A stretch of 64,000 bases of DNA from Cylindrotheca closterium (GCA_933822405.4 CAKOGP040000446.1:554737-618736); one strand, 5' to 3'; counted from the stretch's first letter, positions 33,341-45,278 are shown. Made by a program: numbers and translations. Notes: generated by a model from the sequence alone, not told the origin.

Positions 33341-34564
33341 GTACTATATGTTGTTTGCTGGTTGGAGCAAACGCATTATCTCGGTTGTTATTCAGTCTCC
33401 GATTTTGAATGCACTTCATCCTGTACGAGTCGAATTTCTCTTTTGTTGCAAGCCATATTCCTTTTTGACATTGTGGAGCAAGACAGCAAGAGCAACAAAA
33501 AGCTGCGTTCATTGTTCGTCGTTGCTCAGATCGTGCCCGTGTCCCACACTCCATACCTTGGGCATTTTTTCTCCTACTTCGTTTCCCTTCGCTCGTCCAA
33601 AATGAACAACATACAAACGTGCTTCAGAACCCTTCCCAATGATGAAGGGGGGGGTACAACTTCGCGGTGTCTATGTTGAATCTATCCAGAGCTATCAATG
33701 TCGAGCAGAGCGCCGCGATGCATTTTTCCTTGTCCTTGAGCACAGCCATTGGATCTGGATTTGACGGCTTCAGCATTGGAGTGACACAAAAACATTTGCG
33801 TTTGTCTGATAGACGAGTCGAGGAGTACCGTCTCGTCCATCTGATCTATAGTGTACCGCAGTTTGGAGTCCTCGTCAATGTTTCCTTTCGAGCGGTCGCT
33901 ACTTTCTACTATAGAATGAGCGCCTGAAATGGGCATCTCCGCTGGAGGTGGAGGATCTCTAATCTGGTTTCCTCCAACCTTCTCTTTTCTTCCATCAAGC
34001 GGATCTCTTCTTCTTTCGAGCGGCTTTCCTCCAACCTTTTTTCTTCTTCCAACAATATGCACGTGAATCAATCGATCTAGTCCATCGACGTGACCTTTCA
34101 AGCAATCTTTTGGTTGATCCAGTCAGTCCATCGGCGTGACCTTTCAAGCAGTCTTTGTGCGGACAAACCAGGAAGTTGACTGGAAAATTGATTTGTACCA
34201 GAGTTACACGTAGAATCCAGCTTGGTGGTAGTTTTTCGCCAATATGCAAAACTAAGCTCACGTGAACCTCATTATCTACAGCATTTTGAAAGGATACTCC
34301 TTACACTGTACACATCAAGCTTCATCTATTTTGAAAGAATACGACAGTAGAATATCTTGAATCTTATATCATACTACCGGTATTCATATTCATATTCATA
34401 TTCATTCCACCCTACCAGTACACATCATACTTGGTACTACAAGAAGGAGCTCCAGCAGCACGATCTACAGCGGTACAAGAAGCTACTGCAAGGCAGGAAA
34501 ACTACAACGACAAACTAGTACGACAACAAACTAGTACAGCAACACAAAGAAGAATACAAATACA
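33341..34564. other. Intergenic, no gene supported
   Basis: Includes a possible frameshifted head of the kinase pseudogene, short imperfect direct repeats around 33960-34140 (TTTCCTCCAACCTT, GACCTTTCAAGCA), and TACCGGTA at 34375-34382 just upstream of the next gene. Confidence 0.45.
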
Positions 34565-35896
34565 ATGAAGTTCATCATTACAGCTCTTCTCTTCATTACT
34601 CTTCCCACGAGGAGTGTTCATTCCTATGGTTACATGGACACATGTGGGGATCAATCCAAATGCTTGAGCGTCACAGTTACTGGAATTCAGAGCGAATGTG
34701 ATTCTGGCAGCTGCGAATATGAAGTCTGCTGGCGTCAAATGGCAGGAGGCGTCAATGGCTGCATGAAATGGGGAGACGTCGAATACTTGGGGGATATGAA
34801 TCGTTACCGAGACAAGACCATTCATGAAGGTGGTTGCTTGAATGAAGAAAATAAAGATGGACACGGATATTGGGACAATGAGTGTCAAGATCCGACCAAT
34901 GTTTACTCCTCTGGACGTGGATCTTACTCCATCTTCAAAAAGGTTTGCCAAATTGTTCCCCCAGGACACACCGCTCATCTATTGATTTACGATGGAGATT
35001 CCTGTGATGTCCCCTATGCCGACGAAGGTGTCACGGATCAAATCACCTCAGGCAATGTCCAAGTTCCAGTCTATTGTGCTCCGTCTACTCAAGATATGGA
35101 CATGACCAATCCTGGAGGACAAACCTACTTTCCAAATGCCAACGACCCAGAAGGTGGAGGTACTTGTTCTGCCAAGCGAGAAGGAGAAGAGTGTGTGTGG
35201 TCATTAACGGTTCCTTCCTCTTGCTCCTTTGAAGAGACGATTTGTGCGGAAGATGACAATCAAAACTCGGATGAACTCTGCGAAGGCTCCGACTTTGATG
35301 TTTTGGAATATTACGAAAACAAAAATAATGGTCCTCCACCCAAGGATGCCATTCACGATATCACTCTCAATGGTGATGGAACTGTTTCCTTCCGAGCGAT
35401 GAATCCGTATGGAGAAGAATTCCACGACGTTTACGCTGTCTACCCCAAACCGGGTGATTATGGCAACTGGAATGAAGCTTGTGCCAAGGAACAAGCTGCC
35501 TCGCAATGTACCAACGATGTCGTCTTGACAGCTCAATGTTTGCACGCAGACCAAAAGTTTACTCTTGTCACTGTCTTTGTGGCGGGATACACGGATCAAG
35601 CTTCCGCGGCCGTCAACATCAATGCCAACTCGGAAGGAAATACCATTTTCCCGTGCTGTCCGATGGACAATGAGCCCATTAATCAAATTCAAAAAGACCA
35701 CGTTTCGGCCTTTACCTATTTGATTCATTGCGGCTGTGAAGAGGAAGAAGATGTCGACCCAGACAGGAGGCTACTTCGTGTAGCCAGTGGAACACGAGAA
35801 GAAATGTATGCTTCCAGAGATGCCATCAACATGGCCTTTCATTCGGGAGATCTCTTCTTTGATGATCAACTCAAGGAATTGCATGGATTGAATTAG
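34565..35896 (+). CDS. Secreted cysteine-rich protein, copy C (diverged, inverted)
   Basis: 443 residues from MKFIITALLFITLPTRSVHS, a clean signal peptide. Shares with copies A and B, in the same order: CEYEVCW, GYWDNEC, CQIVPPGHTAHLL, YCAPSTQDMDMTNPGGQTYF, GGTCSAKREGEECVWSL, YYENKNNGPP, DGTVSFRAMNPYGEE, VYAVYPKPGD, CCPMDNEP, AFTYLIHCGC and an ending with FDDQLKELHGLN. It lacks the Trp/Gly-rich insert (WNHGWGNWG) of A and B and lies on the other strand, so it is the oldest branch in the cluster. Extracellular location is expected; no known function. Confidence 0.87.
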   Translation: MKFIITALLFITLPTRSVHSYGYMDTCGDQSKCLSVTVTGIQSECDSGSCEYEVCWRQMAGGVNGCMKWGDVEYLGDMNRYRDKTIHEGGCLNEENKDGHGYWDNECQDPTNVYSSGRGSYSIFKKVCQIVPPGHTAHLLIYDGDSCDVPYADEGVTDQITSGNVQVPVYCAPSTQDMDMTNPGGQTYFPNANDPEGGGTCSAKREGEECVWSLTVPSSCSFEETICAEDDNQNSDELCEGSDFDVLEYYENKNNGPPPKDAIHDITLNGDGTVSFRAMNPYGEEFHDVYAVYPKPGDYGNWNEACAKEQAASQCTNDVVLTAQCLHADQKFTLVTVFVAGYTDQASAAVNINANSEGNTIFPCCPMDNEPINQIQKDHVSAFTYLIHCGCEEEEDVDPDRRLLRVASGTREEMYASRDAINMAFHSGDLFFDDQLKELHGLN

Positions 35897-36613
35897 TAAC
35901 ACATGAATAAATAGAATGTCAATATTAATACATATTATATAACACTTCCATTGGCGCAAACCATCCTTTTGTAGTAGCTCGCTAGCTAGTACACTACTAT
36001 AGTACGACTATGTGCGTTGTATCATACTGGTGTACATTGCACTTTGCTGCCTATTACATTGCGTATGCAGCATAGGTTTCTTTGAACAATCCATTCGATA
36101 TACCAGTATGATTACTTCTGTCTTGATGGTTTCAGGATAGAGGATATATATAGTACTGTAGAATGCATCTGCTTCCTTCGCAGTGTAATGACTTGTCTTC
36201 GTTGCGTCTTTTTTTGGATTCCGCGCGACCATTGTTTTGACACCCTTACTGCTTGATTGACGTCAGAAGATGTGCAATTGCAGATTGAAAATACGGAAGA
36301 TTGATTGATGGCCAAGATTTAGTTTTGGTATGGTATTTAGTGTGCCATCTGTTGACTAACAGAAGTGTGTCTATACTGGGTGTCTATCTATCTATCTACC
36401 GCTACCGGGTATATCTATCTGATTGGAAGCAGCTTGAGTCCAGTCCATACATCACTATTTTAACACTATCATTAGAAATAGAAGTACAATCTTGCATACA
36501 GCAGTGGCATTAGCAGTAAGAACAACAGCAACAACAGCAACAACAACAACAGGAACAACAGCAACAGCAACCACAGCAACAACAACAAGGAAAAAAAAGA
36601 CACACTTTAGAAG
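35897..36613. other. Intergenic with microsatellites
   Basis: (CTAT)n near 36381-36398 and an ACAACAGCA-type repeat at 36500-36595 leading up to the next start. No gene. Confidence 0.55.
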
Positions 36614-37375
36614 ATGGGGGCCAAACCTTCCACCATGAAACGAACGCAGTCGGCTGCCTTTGGTCGATTGCGGATTGATTCGCCACGGATTGTTACGCCA
36701 GGATCGGTCAAGCAGTCTCTGACAAGAAGAAGAGAGTTGAGAGCTCAACAAGTAGGAACTGGACCAGCCGCTTTGATTCGACCTGGTAGTCAGTCGGGCT
36801 TGGCCGAAACGAGTCCCTTGTTGATTCAGCCTCACCAGCAGCAGGTAGGAAGAGAACTGGGTGCGACAGAAAATCAATTCATGGCCACTCCGGAAAGTCC
36901 AGCATTGATGGTTTGGATTGTTCCTGCCTTGTGTTGTGCCATGGCCTATGCCTTGTACAATATCTTTATCAAAAAGGGATCGAGTCATATCAATCCTGTG
37001 CTCGGGGGTGTCATTTTGCAGTTGGTGGCAGCCCTTCTGGGAGGATGCTTACTTACGTTCTTGATATTGCAGGAGACACACAAGGGTGGCGATGTCGGCA
37101 ATATCGTTGCCTTTGACAAGGAAGGTATTTTCTGGGCCGTCCTAGCTGGATTGGCTGTCGGAACTGCCGAGATTGTCTCCTTTTTGGTCAGTAGCATGGG
37201 TGTCCAAGCCATGCAATCGATTCCAGTCATTATCGGTGGATCTGTCTTGTTTGGAACTGTCATTGGGGCATTGGCATTGCACGAGGACTTGTCGATGCGC
37301 GGATGGGGAGGAGTTGTGCTGATTTCGATTGGAATTAGTTTGGTTGGATTGGATTCCGAGGGTGAGATGCATTGA
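36614..37375 (+). CDS. Half-size DMT/EamA-like membrane transporter
   Basis: 253 residues, one exon. A cytosolic-type head of about 95 residues (MGAKPSTMKRTQSAAFGRLR, with a SPRIVTP phosphosite-like run) precedes five hydrophobic helices: about 97-115, 123-147, 165-188, 195-215 and 225-243. The membrane part matches the single-domain (about 140-residue) EamA family of the drug/metabolite transporter superfamily, with ALYNIFIKKGS in helix 1 and a final GWGGVVLISIGISLVGL. Such half-size members act as dimers. Substrate unknown. The extended N-terminus is unusual for this size class. Confidence 0.8.
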   Translation: MGAKPSTMKRTQSAAFGRLRIDSPRIVTPGSVKQSLTRRRELRAQQVGTGPAALIRPGSQSGLAETSPLLIQPHQQQVGRELGATENQFMATPESPALMVWIVPALCCAMAYALYNIFIKKGSSHINPVLGGVILQLVAALLGGCLLTFLILQETHKGGDVGNIVAFDKEGIFWAVLAGLAVGTAEIVSFLVSSMGVQAMQSIPVIIGGSVLFGTVIGALALHEDLSMRGWGGVVLISIGISLVGLDSEGEMH

Positions 37376-37572
37376 AACAAGGAGATCGAGATGGAATCAT
37401 CATGTGTGTGCGTGTGTGCGTGTTCGCTGGTGTGAATACTCTTAAGTGTGCATGCTCATCAAAATCAAAATGCAAATGCAAATTCTAGTAGTAGTATTCA
37501 TTTGGGCTAATATTAGAAGTACTGTCAATTCTTCGAATTTGGTTCTCGCAGCAAAGCTATAGAGCCATAGAT

Positions 37573-37668
37573 ATTCATTCATTCATTCATTCATTCATCC
37601 ATCCATCCATCCATCCATCCATCCATCCATCCATCCATCCATCCATCCATCCATCCATCCATCCATTC
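37573..37668. repeat. (ATTC)n/(ATCC)n tetranucleotide array
   Basis: About 96 bp of ATTC changing to ATCC units, ending 1 bp before the stop codon of the minus-strand gene at 37669, so it lies in its 3' UTR and close to the convergent gene's end. Confidence 0.95.
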
Positions 37669-40600
37669 CTAAGAAGACTTGGTGGGTTCTTCCTTCAGAA
37701 TCTCCACTGCGTCTGTGGAAAAGTAGTGGCTGTGGGCATGCTCACAATTCACATCGCCAACTCCGACAAGGTCCAGAATTTCACGAATTTTAGTATGGTA
37801 CTTGTCGTGTCCTGTCACAATGTCCGACACATTGTAATTCTCAATGCTGGGCAATCCATCAATGGGACTGCATTCCACTGGTTGCAAACCAGCCAACTTG
37901 ACAACAGACCAACTCTTGTAGCGATACAATAAGGCAAGAACCCAATCCTTGGAGTTATAAACATTGATCAAACGACCTTGAACAACACTCCTCCGTCTTG
38001 TCCAGCGTCTCGTATTGCAATCCAATGGGGCTCCAATAATAACGGCATCTCGGACAATAGTCTTGGCTCGTTCTCTACGGGCTTTGGTATTGGCCATAAA
38101 GTCACGCAATAAATCACGTTGTTGCTTGGCGGAAGATGCAGGATTCTTGCCACCAGCAGATTCTCCGCCAATTTCAGGTTCGTCAATGGCTTCACCTTCG
38201 TCATCGTCCCTATCGTCTCGACTTTCTGCAACTCTCGCCAAGGATCGCAAACAAGAGGCAACGACTCGTCCACCTACACTGTAACCAACCAATACCACGG
38301 GACGATTCCCATGGGCGCCCGACAATAGAGCATCCGCAAGCAGTTCTCCAGCTTCGTCCGCAGCAGCAGTCGCCATTGACCAGTAATTGTCCAAAAGGGT
38401 GACCACACTCAAAATAACAACGGGAAGGGTCATGGTCATGATGATTGGGGCCAAGGCGGTAAATTGGAGTGCCGACAAGGCTCCTTTGGCGGCGGATTCT
38501 TTCACTAGATTTTCGACGCAACGACCGCAATCCAACAAGATGCTGGGTTCCCAAACCAAAGTGTATTGGTCCCCAGTTCGGGCCACGGATTCTCGCCACC
38601 AATAGATATCAGTGGCATTCTCGGCTTTGGCCTCGAGGGATTTTACCTTGTTTTTATCAAAAAACTTGAATCCCTTTCGTCCTTCGTTAGTGTCAATTTC
38701 CAACTTTTGCATCTCTTCGTTCAAACTCTTTTCGTGAGTACTTTGGTCGGAATTTTGACCCGTGCTCTTGGCGGTGTTGGTATCTTCCGACGCCTCATCA
38801 ATTTCCTCAAACAAATTGTTCAAGTCTTCAATGATTTTATTCACCTTTTCCTCGTCCGTATTATCTTCGTCCAATTTGATCAAAACGTCTTCTTGGTTTC
38901 CGTCAGGGTCGGAAATGGTAGTCGAAATGGTCTCCGATGCGGCGGCCGCGGCGTTTACTTCGGTATCCTTCTGGCGATCTTCCATGGTGAATACTTTATC
39001 CCATGGTCGTTGGTAGTTCATCATTTCTACCAAGTGCTGATGTTCGATTGGGTCATTCAACAGATCGGTAGGCCCGTCCTTCTTTGGTTTCTTGTCACTG
39101 GAATGGCCAACCGTCAACAAGGATTCCATTCGAGCCTGTCCCTTTTGCAACAAGGATCGGTACATTTCGGCAGTGGAACCAGCCATTTCCTCTTGTTCCT
39201 TGCGAGATTTTTCGGCAGCTTCCATGATTTGCAGCGGATGAACTCCATACTCTTGTTCCAACAGGGCAAATAGTTTCTCGTCGGCAGTTTCCTTAATGGC
39301 TTGAATTTCTCCTTTGGGATTGCCATCCGGATCCGTATCGCACGACGTGGAATCCACAAATATATCTTGGTCATCTGGCGTCAATCCATAATCAATCTCA
39401 GCATCCAATTCATCATCACTAGTGTTATTCCAATCGTATGGCAATAATCCGGATGATTTTGGCAAGTAATCCGTGCTGTTGCCCATGTCATCCAAATCCG
39501 CACTTCCATCATCACTGTCTCCGCCGCCGCCTCCACTCGAGGAGGCCTGTTTTCGGAGACGTCGTTGTTCTCTCTTGTATTTCTTTCGGTACTTTTGTAT
39601 CAACATGGGGACCAAGAATCGCTTGTCGGGTGCCACCACGGCATAATACCGATCCAGCACGTGTCGGGGGAACATGACGGGTGGTTGGGCTCCCCATGGT
39701 TCGTAGAATTCTGTGGTAGTAGTCAGCCAGTGTGGGAAAAAGATGATGGTGAGAATGACATGGCATATGCATCGATGGATATAGATCCATATCAACAATA
39801 GGATGATGAATCAAAAGAAAACAAAATCAAGCACGTACCTGGTGAAGTATAAGCACTACTCCTTGCAGCCATGATGGATTGCGACTTTGGCTTCTCCGAG
39901 GAAGCATTCGAATCTTGTGAATTATTTCGTCCGCGCCCAAAAAAGCCACGTCGCTTTTTGCCTCCTTCCCCTTCGTCGTCCGGCGTGTCGTCGGTAAAGG
40001 GTGCCATCCAAGCAGGAATATCACCCTCCGAAGAATCCGTTTTTTCGGCACTGCTGGCAATATTGTTCATGTCCGAATTCGTATCATTGCTATTTTGGGA
40101 GCCCTTTCGGCCAAACCAACCTCGTCTTTCGCTCGATTGTTTGGAAGGAGATGCCGATTCCTCTCCTTCTTCCTCGATTGTAGTAGAAGTCTGTTCTTTG
40201 TCCCCCTTTCTATTCTTCTTTTTGTTTTTCTTGAGCTTTGGGGGTGCTGGACCTGGACTTCTCAAGTATCCCGTAACACAAACGTAGACCGTCATGCCCG
40301 TAGTAGTAGTCGCATTTTCATTTTCATTTCCCTTTTTCTCTTTATCATCCTTGTCACTGTCTTTTAGGTGTTGATTATTGATCGCTTGAAATTCAAAGGT
40401 GTGGACCACCTTGAGGCGTCGATTCATTTTGTATCCGGCCAATCCGGCTCCACCCGTCCCCAAAATGGCCGCGACACTGGCCGTGGTGGTAAAGGTGGCC
40501 GCCGCCCCCAATCCAATGTGCGCCAATCCAGCGGCCAATGCGGGAGCGGCCAAACCTCCTGTCACTCCCAGCAAGACACCGGCACCAGCGGCCGTGGCCC

Positions 40601-41204
40601 CAATTTTGAGGCCCCGGATGACGCCCTTGCGGCGACTGCGTTTGCTACTACTGGTGCTGCTGGTGCTGCTGCTAGTTTTCGAAGTGGTGGCCGATATTGC
40701 CGAGTCGTCTTCGTCGGTAGTAGTTGCAGTAGTAGTGGAAGTAGCAGCGGCGTCTTGCAACTCTTTCCATTGTTCAATGGCCATGGCTTCCAACTTGGTA
40801 ACGGTCGATAACTTGATGCGCAACAAAAAGGCCAATCGTCTAAAAATGACCGAAGTCTTGGCATTGAATTGGACATGTTGATATAGTTTTTCCGTTTGTC
40901 GTTGATTCTTGGCCGACGAATCGACCTGCAATGGATAGAAACATATCAGAAAGAGCATGCAGAACTTTTCCAAGGCCGTATTCTGATCAATGTTCTCTCT
41001 GAGTTTCAGCGCCAATTCTTCGGCCATTTGAAAGGGATTGCTGGATTGTGAAACTGCCGTGAGCATGGTGATGCACGAGGCTTGTTCTGTTTGAGGAACT
41101 TTCAGCAAGGTTCCTAAAGATCTCAAAAAGTCGGCATCTTCTTGTGTTGGACCGCAACAGAGTGCAACCAAACACAGGTAGATTTTGGATTCACTTAGAT
41201 CCAT
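37669..41204 (-). CDS. TMCO4/DUF726 family alpha/beta-hydrolase-like membrane protein
   Basis: Two exons, 41204-39839 and 39710-37669, with a 128-bp phase-1 GTACGT...CAG intron, giving 1135 residues. The frame upstream of 41204 begins at TTG, so [12 protein letters not shown] is the start. Helical N-domain, then a glycine/alanine membrane hairpin (about 205-270, [15 protein letters not shown] to [13 protein letters not shown]) typical of DUF726. A long acidic, low-complexity insert follows. The hydrolase half has a hydrophobic helix (about 860-893), the nucleophile elbow VGYSVGG (about 930) fitting GxSxG, then [39 protein letters not shown] and [11 protein letters not shown], all family landmarks. 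Longer than animal TMCO4 because of the inserts. Lipase-type activity is plausible but unproven for the family. Confidence 0.9.
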
Positions 41205-42037
41205 CTTTCTCAACTTGTGCGTGTGGTGTTTTAGCAATGATCAGAGCAATGATCAGAGCAACGGGAATGGCAATGGCAATGGCAATGGCAATGTTAATGC
41301 TGATTCAGCACACGACACACGCAGCACGCACGGAACAGTTTCAAGTGCCGCCACCCGAATTCAATCAGCTTAGATCGTAGTACTGGAAGTGTGTCCTAGT
41401 CCTCTTGTAACTAATGGGAAGCAGTGAGACTGTTTGTTGGGTGCAAAAGACAAGAGCGAGATTCTCTTGATTTCGCTTGACGCACGATGACGTTTTTCTT
41501 ATTTGTGATACTGTATGAGATATCTTTCTGATGAGACAAACGCCCACACTTCGGATCTATCGTTGCGGGTCGAGAAAAAGATTGCATGCACCAAAGTTGC
41601 TCGCGTGGCATTTGACTGGCATGTAGTCGGAGTGATCATCTTGAACACCGTCCGCCCATCGCGCATCATCGCATCCCACCGCGCGATCAGCTGAAACTTC
41701 AACCTCGCACTATATACAAGTACTGTACCAAAATTCTTCACACCATCTTCATCTGCTGGCTCAAGAGACTTGACGGTCGAGAGTACATTATTTGCAGACT
41801 ACTTGTATACAGTACCGTATTATTGCATGTGATTACACTGGCTTTGCTGATCTTCAAGTTAATCTCCCTGTCTCAAGCAGCCAACTTTTCAACCGAGATC
41901 AGCCATTCATCAGAACAAACAAAAGCACAAACAAACGAACAATTATAAACAAAACAGCGTATCTTTTTTTCATTTATTCTCAGAACTCCCTCAGAACTCC
42001 AAGAAGTCACACACACACACATATTAATACATACTGT
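41205..42037. other. Divergent promoter region
   Basis: Separates the minus-strand gene starting at 41204 from the plus-strand gene starting at 42038. Contains (GGCAAT)n near 41263-41290. No gene. Confidence 0.55.
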
Positions 42038-43033
42038 ATGACCATGATATATTTGTCACGGGCATCCCTGCTCCTACACTTCTACATACTTCTATCTCTT
42101 TTCAGTGTCAATCATGGCTTTGTTCTATCACCAACAAGGCCGTCAGCATCATCCGTTGGACAGGAATACCACCGTCATCATGATTATAATGAAGTTATTG
42201 TTCTTTCAGCATCCACCAGTCTAAGCGCTGTCCATAAAAAGAGTTTCGATAGTCGCAACCAAAGCAACAACAACAACAACAACAACAATGATGAAAATAG
42301 TGGAATGAGAAAGCGAATCATCCATCGACTGCGGATACGACGAAACACCAAAACGACTCGTACATCAAAAGCCACGACTCCTCCTCTTTCTCCTCCATCA
42401 GGTCCTGCCACGCAGTACATTCCTTCTGGCATGACGTTGGAGGAGTACAACCAATTGAAAGCAAAGGAGATTGCTGCAGAATCCAACAAGAATTATGGGG
42501 CGTGGGGACCTCGATTTGCACCTAGCGATCGCCCGGAAGGAGATTGGATGGTCTTGCCTCAGCAACTTTGGACTCAAGGTGCCGTGGATGGACTCAAGGT
42601 GACAGCTGCTCAACAAAGTGGCAAGGAATCAAATATCAATCGCCTGCTGCAACGAATCTATCAACAGGTACCAGCCTTGATCTTGTCCACTGTCGTATTG
42701 GATTCTGTGGTCACGGCAGTCACCCTGTATCGAACCGCCACGGTCGATTGGCGCCAAATGGTATGGATCGCTTGTCGAGTCCCACTTGCCATGTTACTAC
42801 CAGCCAAAGTGAAACAAGTGGTGCTGGTAAACTTTACAAGAATCCATGCTGTCAAGGCATTGGCAGTTCTAATGATAGCACCACTGTTGGATAGATATTT
42901 CCTGATTCCAGTCAATCGGTATCGACTGTGGAGCAAACGTCGGACGGTGGCTCTTTCCACTATTGGATCCCTGGGAATATTGAGTATGTGGGCCTTGTTC
43001 CTTGGAACCTTGAAACGAGTGGGATTGCTATAA
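42038..43033 (+). CDS. Putative plastid-targeted membrane protein
   Basis: 331 residues from MTMIYLSRASLLL (ATG at 42038; another at 42044). The frame is open further upstream from a non-AUG codon. The N-terminus is a signal peptide (LLLHFYILLSLFSV) followed by NHG-FVLSPTRPSAS: phenylalanine at the predicted cleavage followed by a Ser/Thr/Pro-rich stretch, resembling the bipartite ASAFAP-type plastid presequence of diatoms. An Asn tract and basic linker lead to a domain with YIPSGMTLEEYNQLKAKE and WGPRFAPSDRPEGDWM, then two or three hydrophobic helices (about 208-230, 245-262, 300-322). Likely a plastid envelope or thylakoid protein specific to algae; no enzyme motif seen. Confidence 0.7.
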   Translation: MTMIYLSRASLLLHFYILLSLFSVNHGFVLSPTRPSASSVGQEYHRHHDYNEVIVLSASTSLSAVHKKSFDSRNQSNNNNNNNNDENSGMRKRIIHRLRIRRNTKTTRTSKATTPPLSPPSGPATQYIPSGMTLEEYNQLKAKEIAAESNKNYGAWGPRFAPSDRPEGDWMVLPQQLWTQGAVDGLKVTAAQQSGKESNINRLLQRIYQQVPALILSTVVLDSVVTAVTLYRTATVDWRQMVWIACRVPLAMLLPAKVKQVVLVNFTRIHAVKALAVLMIAPLLDRYFLIPVNRYRLWSKRRTVALSTIGSLGILSMWALFLGTLKRVGLL

Positions 43034-43250
43034 AACAAATATCTATATATTGTAATATATATCTATAACAATAATATAATGTGGGTTTCCCATACTTTTC
43101 AACTTGCTTGCTTGCTTTACTACAGTTTTGGGATTTATTTCTTTTTCTGGTGCTACTCGACACGTATTATATCTCACAATGGTTCCATTCTTCTCATGTG
43201 CCTATATATAATACTGGCTGGTATTCCTTTTTTTCTTCTTCTTCCCCCTT

Positions 43251-44577
43251 CTAAGTTCGCAACTGATAGGCTGCAAATTCATAAGTCGTAAAGCCAATCA
43301 TGCTCGCCGGAATGGATCGAACCAATTTCAAACCAAATCCACGGTACAAGCCTTGAAAGACATTTCCATTGGCCTCGGCAATCAACTCCAATCCAGTTTC
43401 AAAGATCCCCTTTACAACATGAGGCTCAGTGGCTTGGATTCGTGTCTTGATGATATCAGCTGGATAACCAACACCCTATACCACGATATTTGAAAAACGT
43501 GATGGATGAATGATTGAATGATTAAATGAATGAATGATTGAATGATTGAATGAGCGAAAGAGAGATGAGCCAAATGATTAGATACAGCAAAAAGAAAATA
43601 TTCCATGCAACAACATATGTATGTATATATACATATATAATACTGACCCATGCAACAGTTGCCGCAAAAGCACCAGAGAATAGCGGTACCGTCAAGTGTT
43701 CATGAGAATACGACGTCTTGCTTGTCTCGCCGTCTTCGCCATCAGCAGGAATAGAAAGTGCTTGGGTCATGGCGGTCTTGCACCACTCGTACGAAGCAAA
43801 CCTGTCGAATACAGAAATGAGCGGAGAACGGAAAGGAACGGAACGAAAAGAAAGTGAATCAGTATGATATGAATATCATTGTCATAAGATGATATACAAC
43901 GCATGATGTGATGGAAAGAATATCATCCAGATGACTGACTGACTCAATCAAAAATCACAACAATGACAGTAATATTTCTTTGCTTACCATACACCATGTG
44001 GAATTGCATCTCGCAATAATGTAGCATTCAATCCTCTCCAGGAAGATCCAGTTGCAGCCGAAGTGGATGCTGTTGTGGCATACGCACCAAACCCACTCGC
44101 CAATTCAATGCCAACATCTCTCACTGACTTGCTAACGTTGACCTGTTGATTCACCTTGAACAGTTCTACGGGTGACATGAGAAAGCTCTGAGCGATGCCT
44201 CCAGCACATCCTCCAATAAAGACACTTGTGTAGATGTTGCTTTTGGTGGCGGTTGTACCAGTACTAGTACTAGTAGTAGAAGAAGAAGACGAAGACGAAG
44301 CGTCCTCGGCCCACTGCTTTCCAATTCCATAACCACCCATCAGCATGGCATTCTGCATTGGTACAGCAGTGATCATGGCAGAACTACCTCTCCAAAGAGC
44401 CTTGAAACCATTTCGATTGATCAAGGCTTGGGAATCTTGTAGCGTAGCACTCGCGGTGATTCGCCCATTGGCTTGAAAGCGCGTCAGAATGGTGTCCACG
44501 GGTTGAATGGCCAAGACAGAAACTGCTCCGCTGGCCCAACCGGCAATAAAGTCGACCCATGCTTCAGACAATGGCAT
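43251..44577 (-). CDS. Mitochondrial carrier family (SLC25) transporter
   Basis: Three exons, 44577-43988, 43801-43648 and 43475-43251, with introns of 186 and 172 bp (phases 2 and 0), giving 322 residues. All three carrier repeats show the signature: QPVDTILTRFQ (about 25), SPVELFKVNQQV (about 133) and YPADIIKTRIQ (about 252), fitting Px[DE]xx[KR]. Six helices are expected, crossing the inner mitochondrial membrane. A Ser/Thr-rich loop (about 93-112) is an insertion between repeats 1 and 2. The substrate cannot be assigned; repeats resemble carriers of the carnitine/ornithine/S-adenosylmethionine type only loosely. Splice sites: GTAAGC and GTCAGT donors. Confidence 0.9.
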
Positions 44578-45278
44578 GCTGTATTTGATTGTATTCTAGT
44601 GCGCTTGTGTGCTTGTGTCTGTGTGTGTGAGAGAGAGAGAGAGAGAGCGCGCGTGATTCAAAGGACGTGTGTAAAGTCGCTTTGTTTCGTCTGATATGAT
44701 TGTGAGTATATTGCCTTTGGTTGTGATTGCATTATATGCTTGCACGTGATGGGAAGATTGACACGGAGAAGATCGCATGGATTTTTTAATAATGTTGAAT
44801 CGGAGTATTCCAATATTCGAGTATAATAGTCAATTGTGTGACCTCCCTGCAGCTGCAGTATGAGCCAACTGATGGCAGTGCAATAGTAAGAAGACTAGAA
44901 GTTTGATAAATGAAAAAAAATAATCAGCCACTTGCAGTTTTGATTTTTGATGAAAGTACGGGTATTGTTCATGTGTGAAAGGTCAAAACGAGGAACCGAC
45001 AACTGCTCTGCGATTGATCGATTGATTGATTGATTGATTCATTCTTCGAATTTGACGTCGAATGCTCATCGGAATTCCAAGCGTTCCATTCTTGGCGCCA
45101 ATCGCCAATGCTGCTATGTAGAACATCGTCGACAGTATGGCTTTCACAATCCCTTTTGTCTCCAGAAGAACTGCCTCCATGGTGGTTCCATCTTTTCAAC
45201 TCAATACGACTTGCTCATGCCGGACCGAGCATGTTGTATCGACATTGCGGGTCTAGTTGCTTCATGATGGTTCATATA
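44578..45278. other. Intergenic, no gene supported
   Basis: (GA)n at about 44625-44648 and (GATT)n near 45013-45040. Contains the carrier promoter and the 3' flank of the glycosyltransferase gene. Confidence 0.55.

Noticed and set aside
36455..36988. Minus-strand frame with Val/Ala repeats
   Set aside because: Arises from the ACAACAGCA microsatellite and the antisense of the DMT-like transporter.
38566..39273. 235-codon plus-strand open frame
   Set aside because: Antisense to the conserved TMCO4-like gene; it lacks an independent signal.
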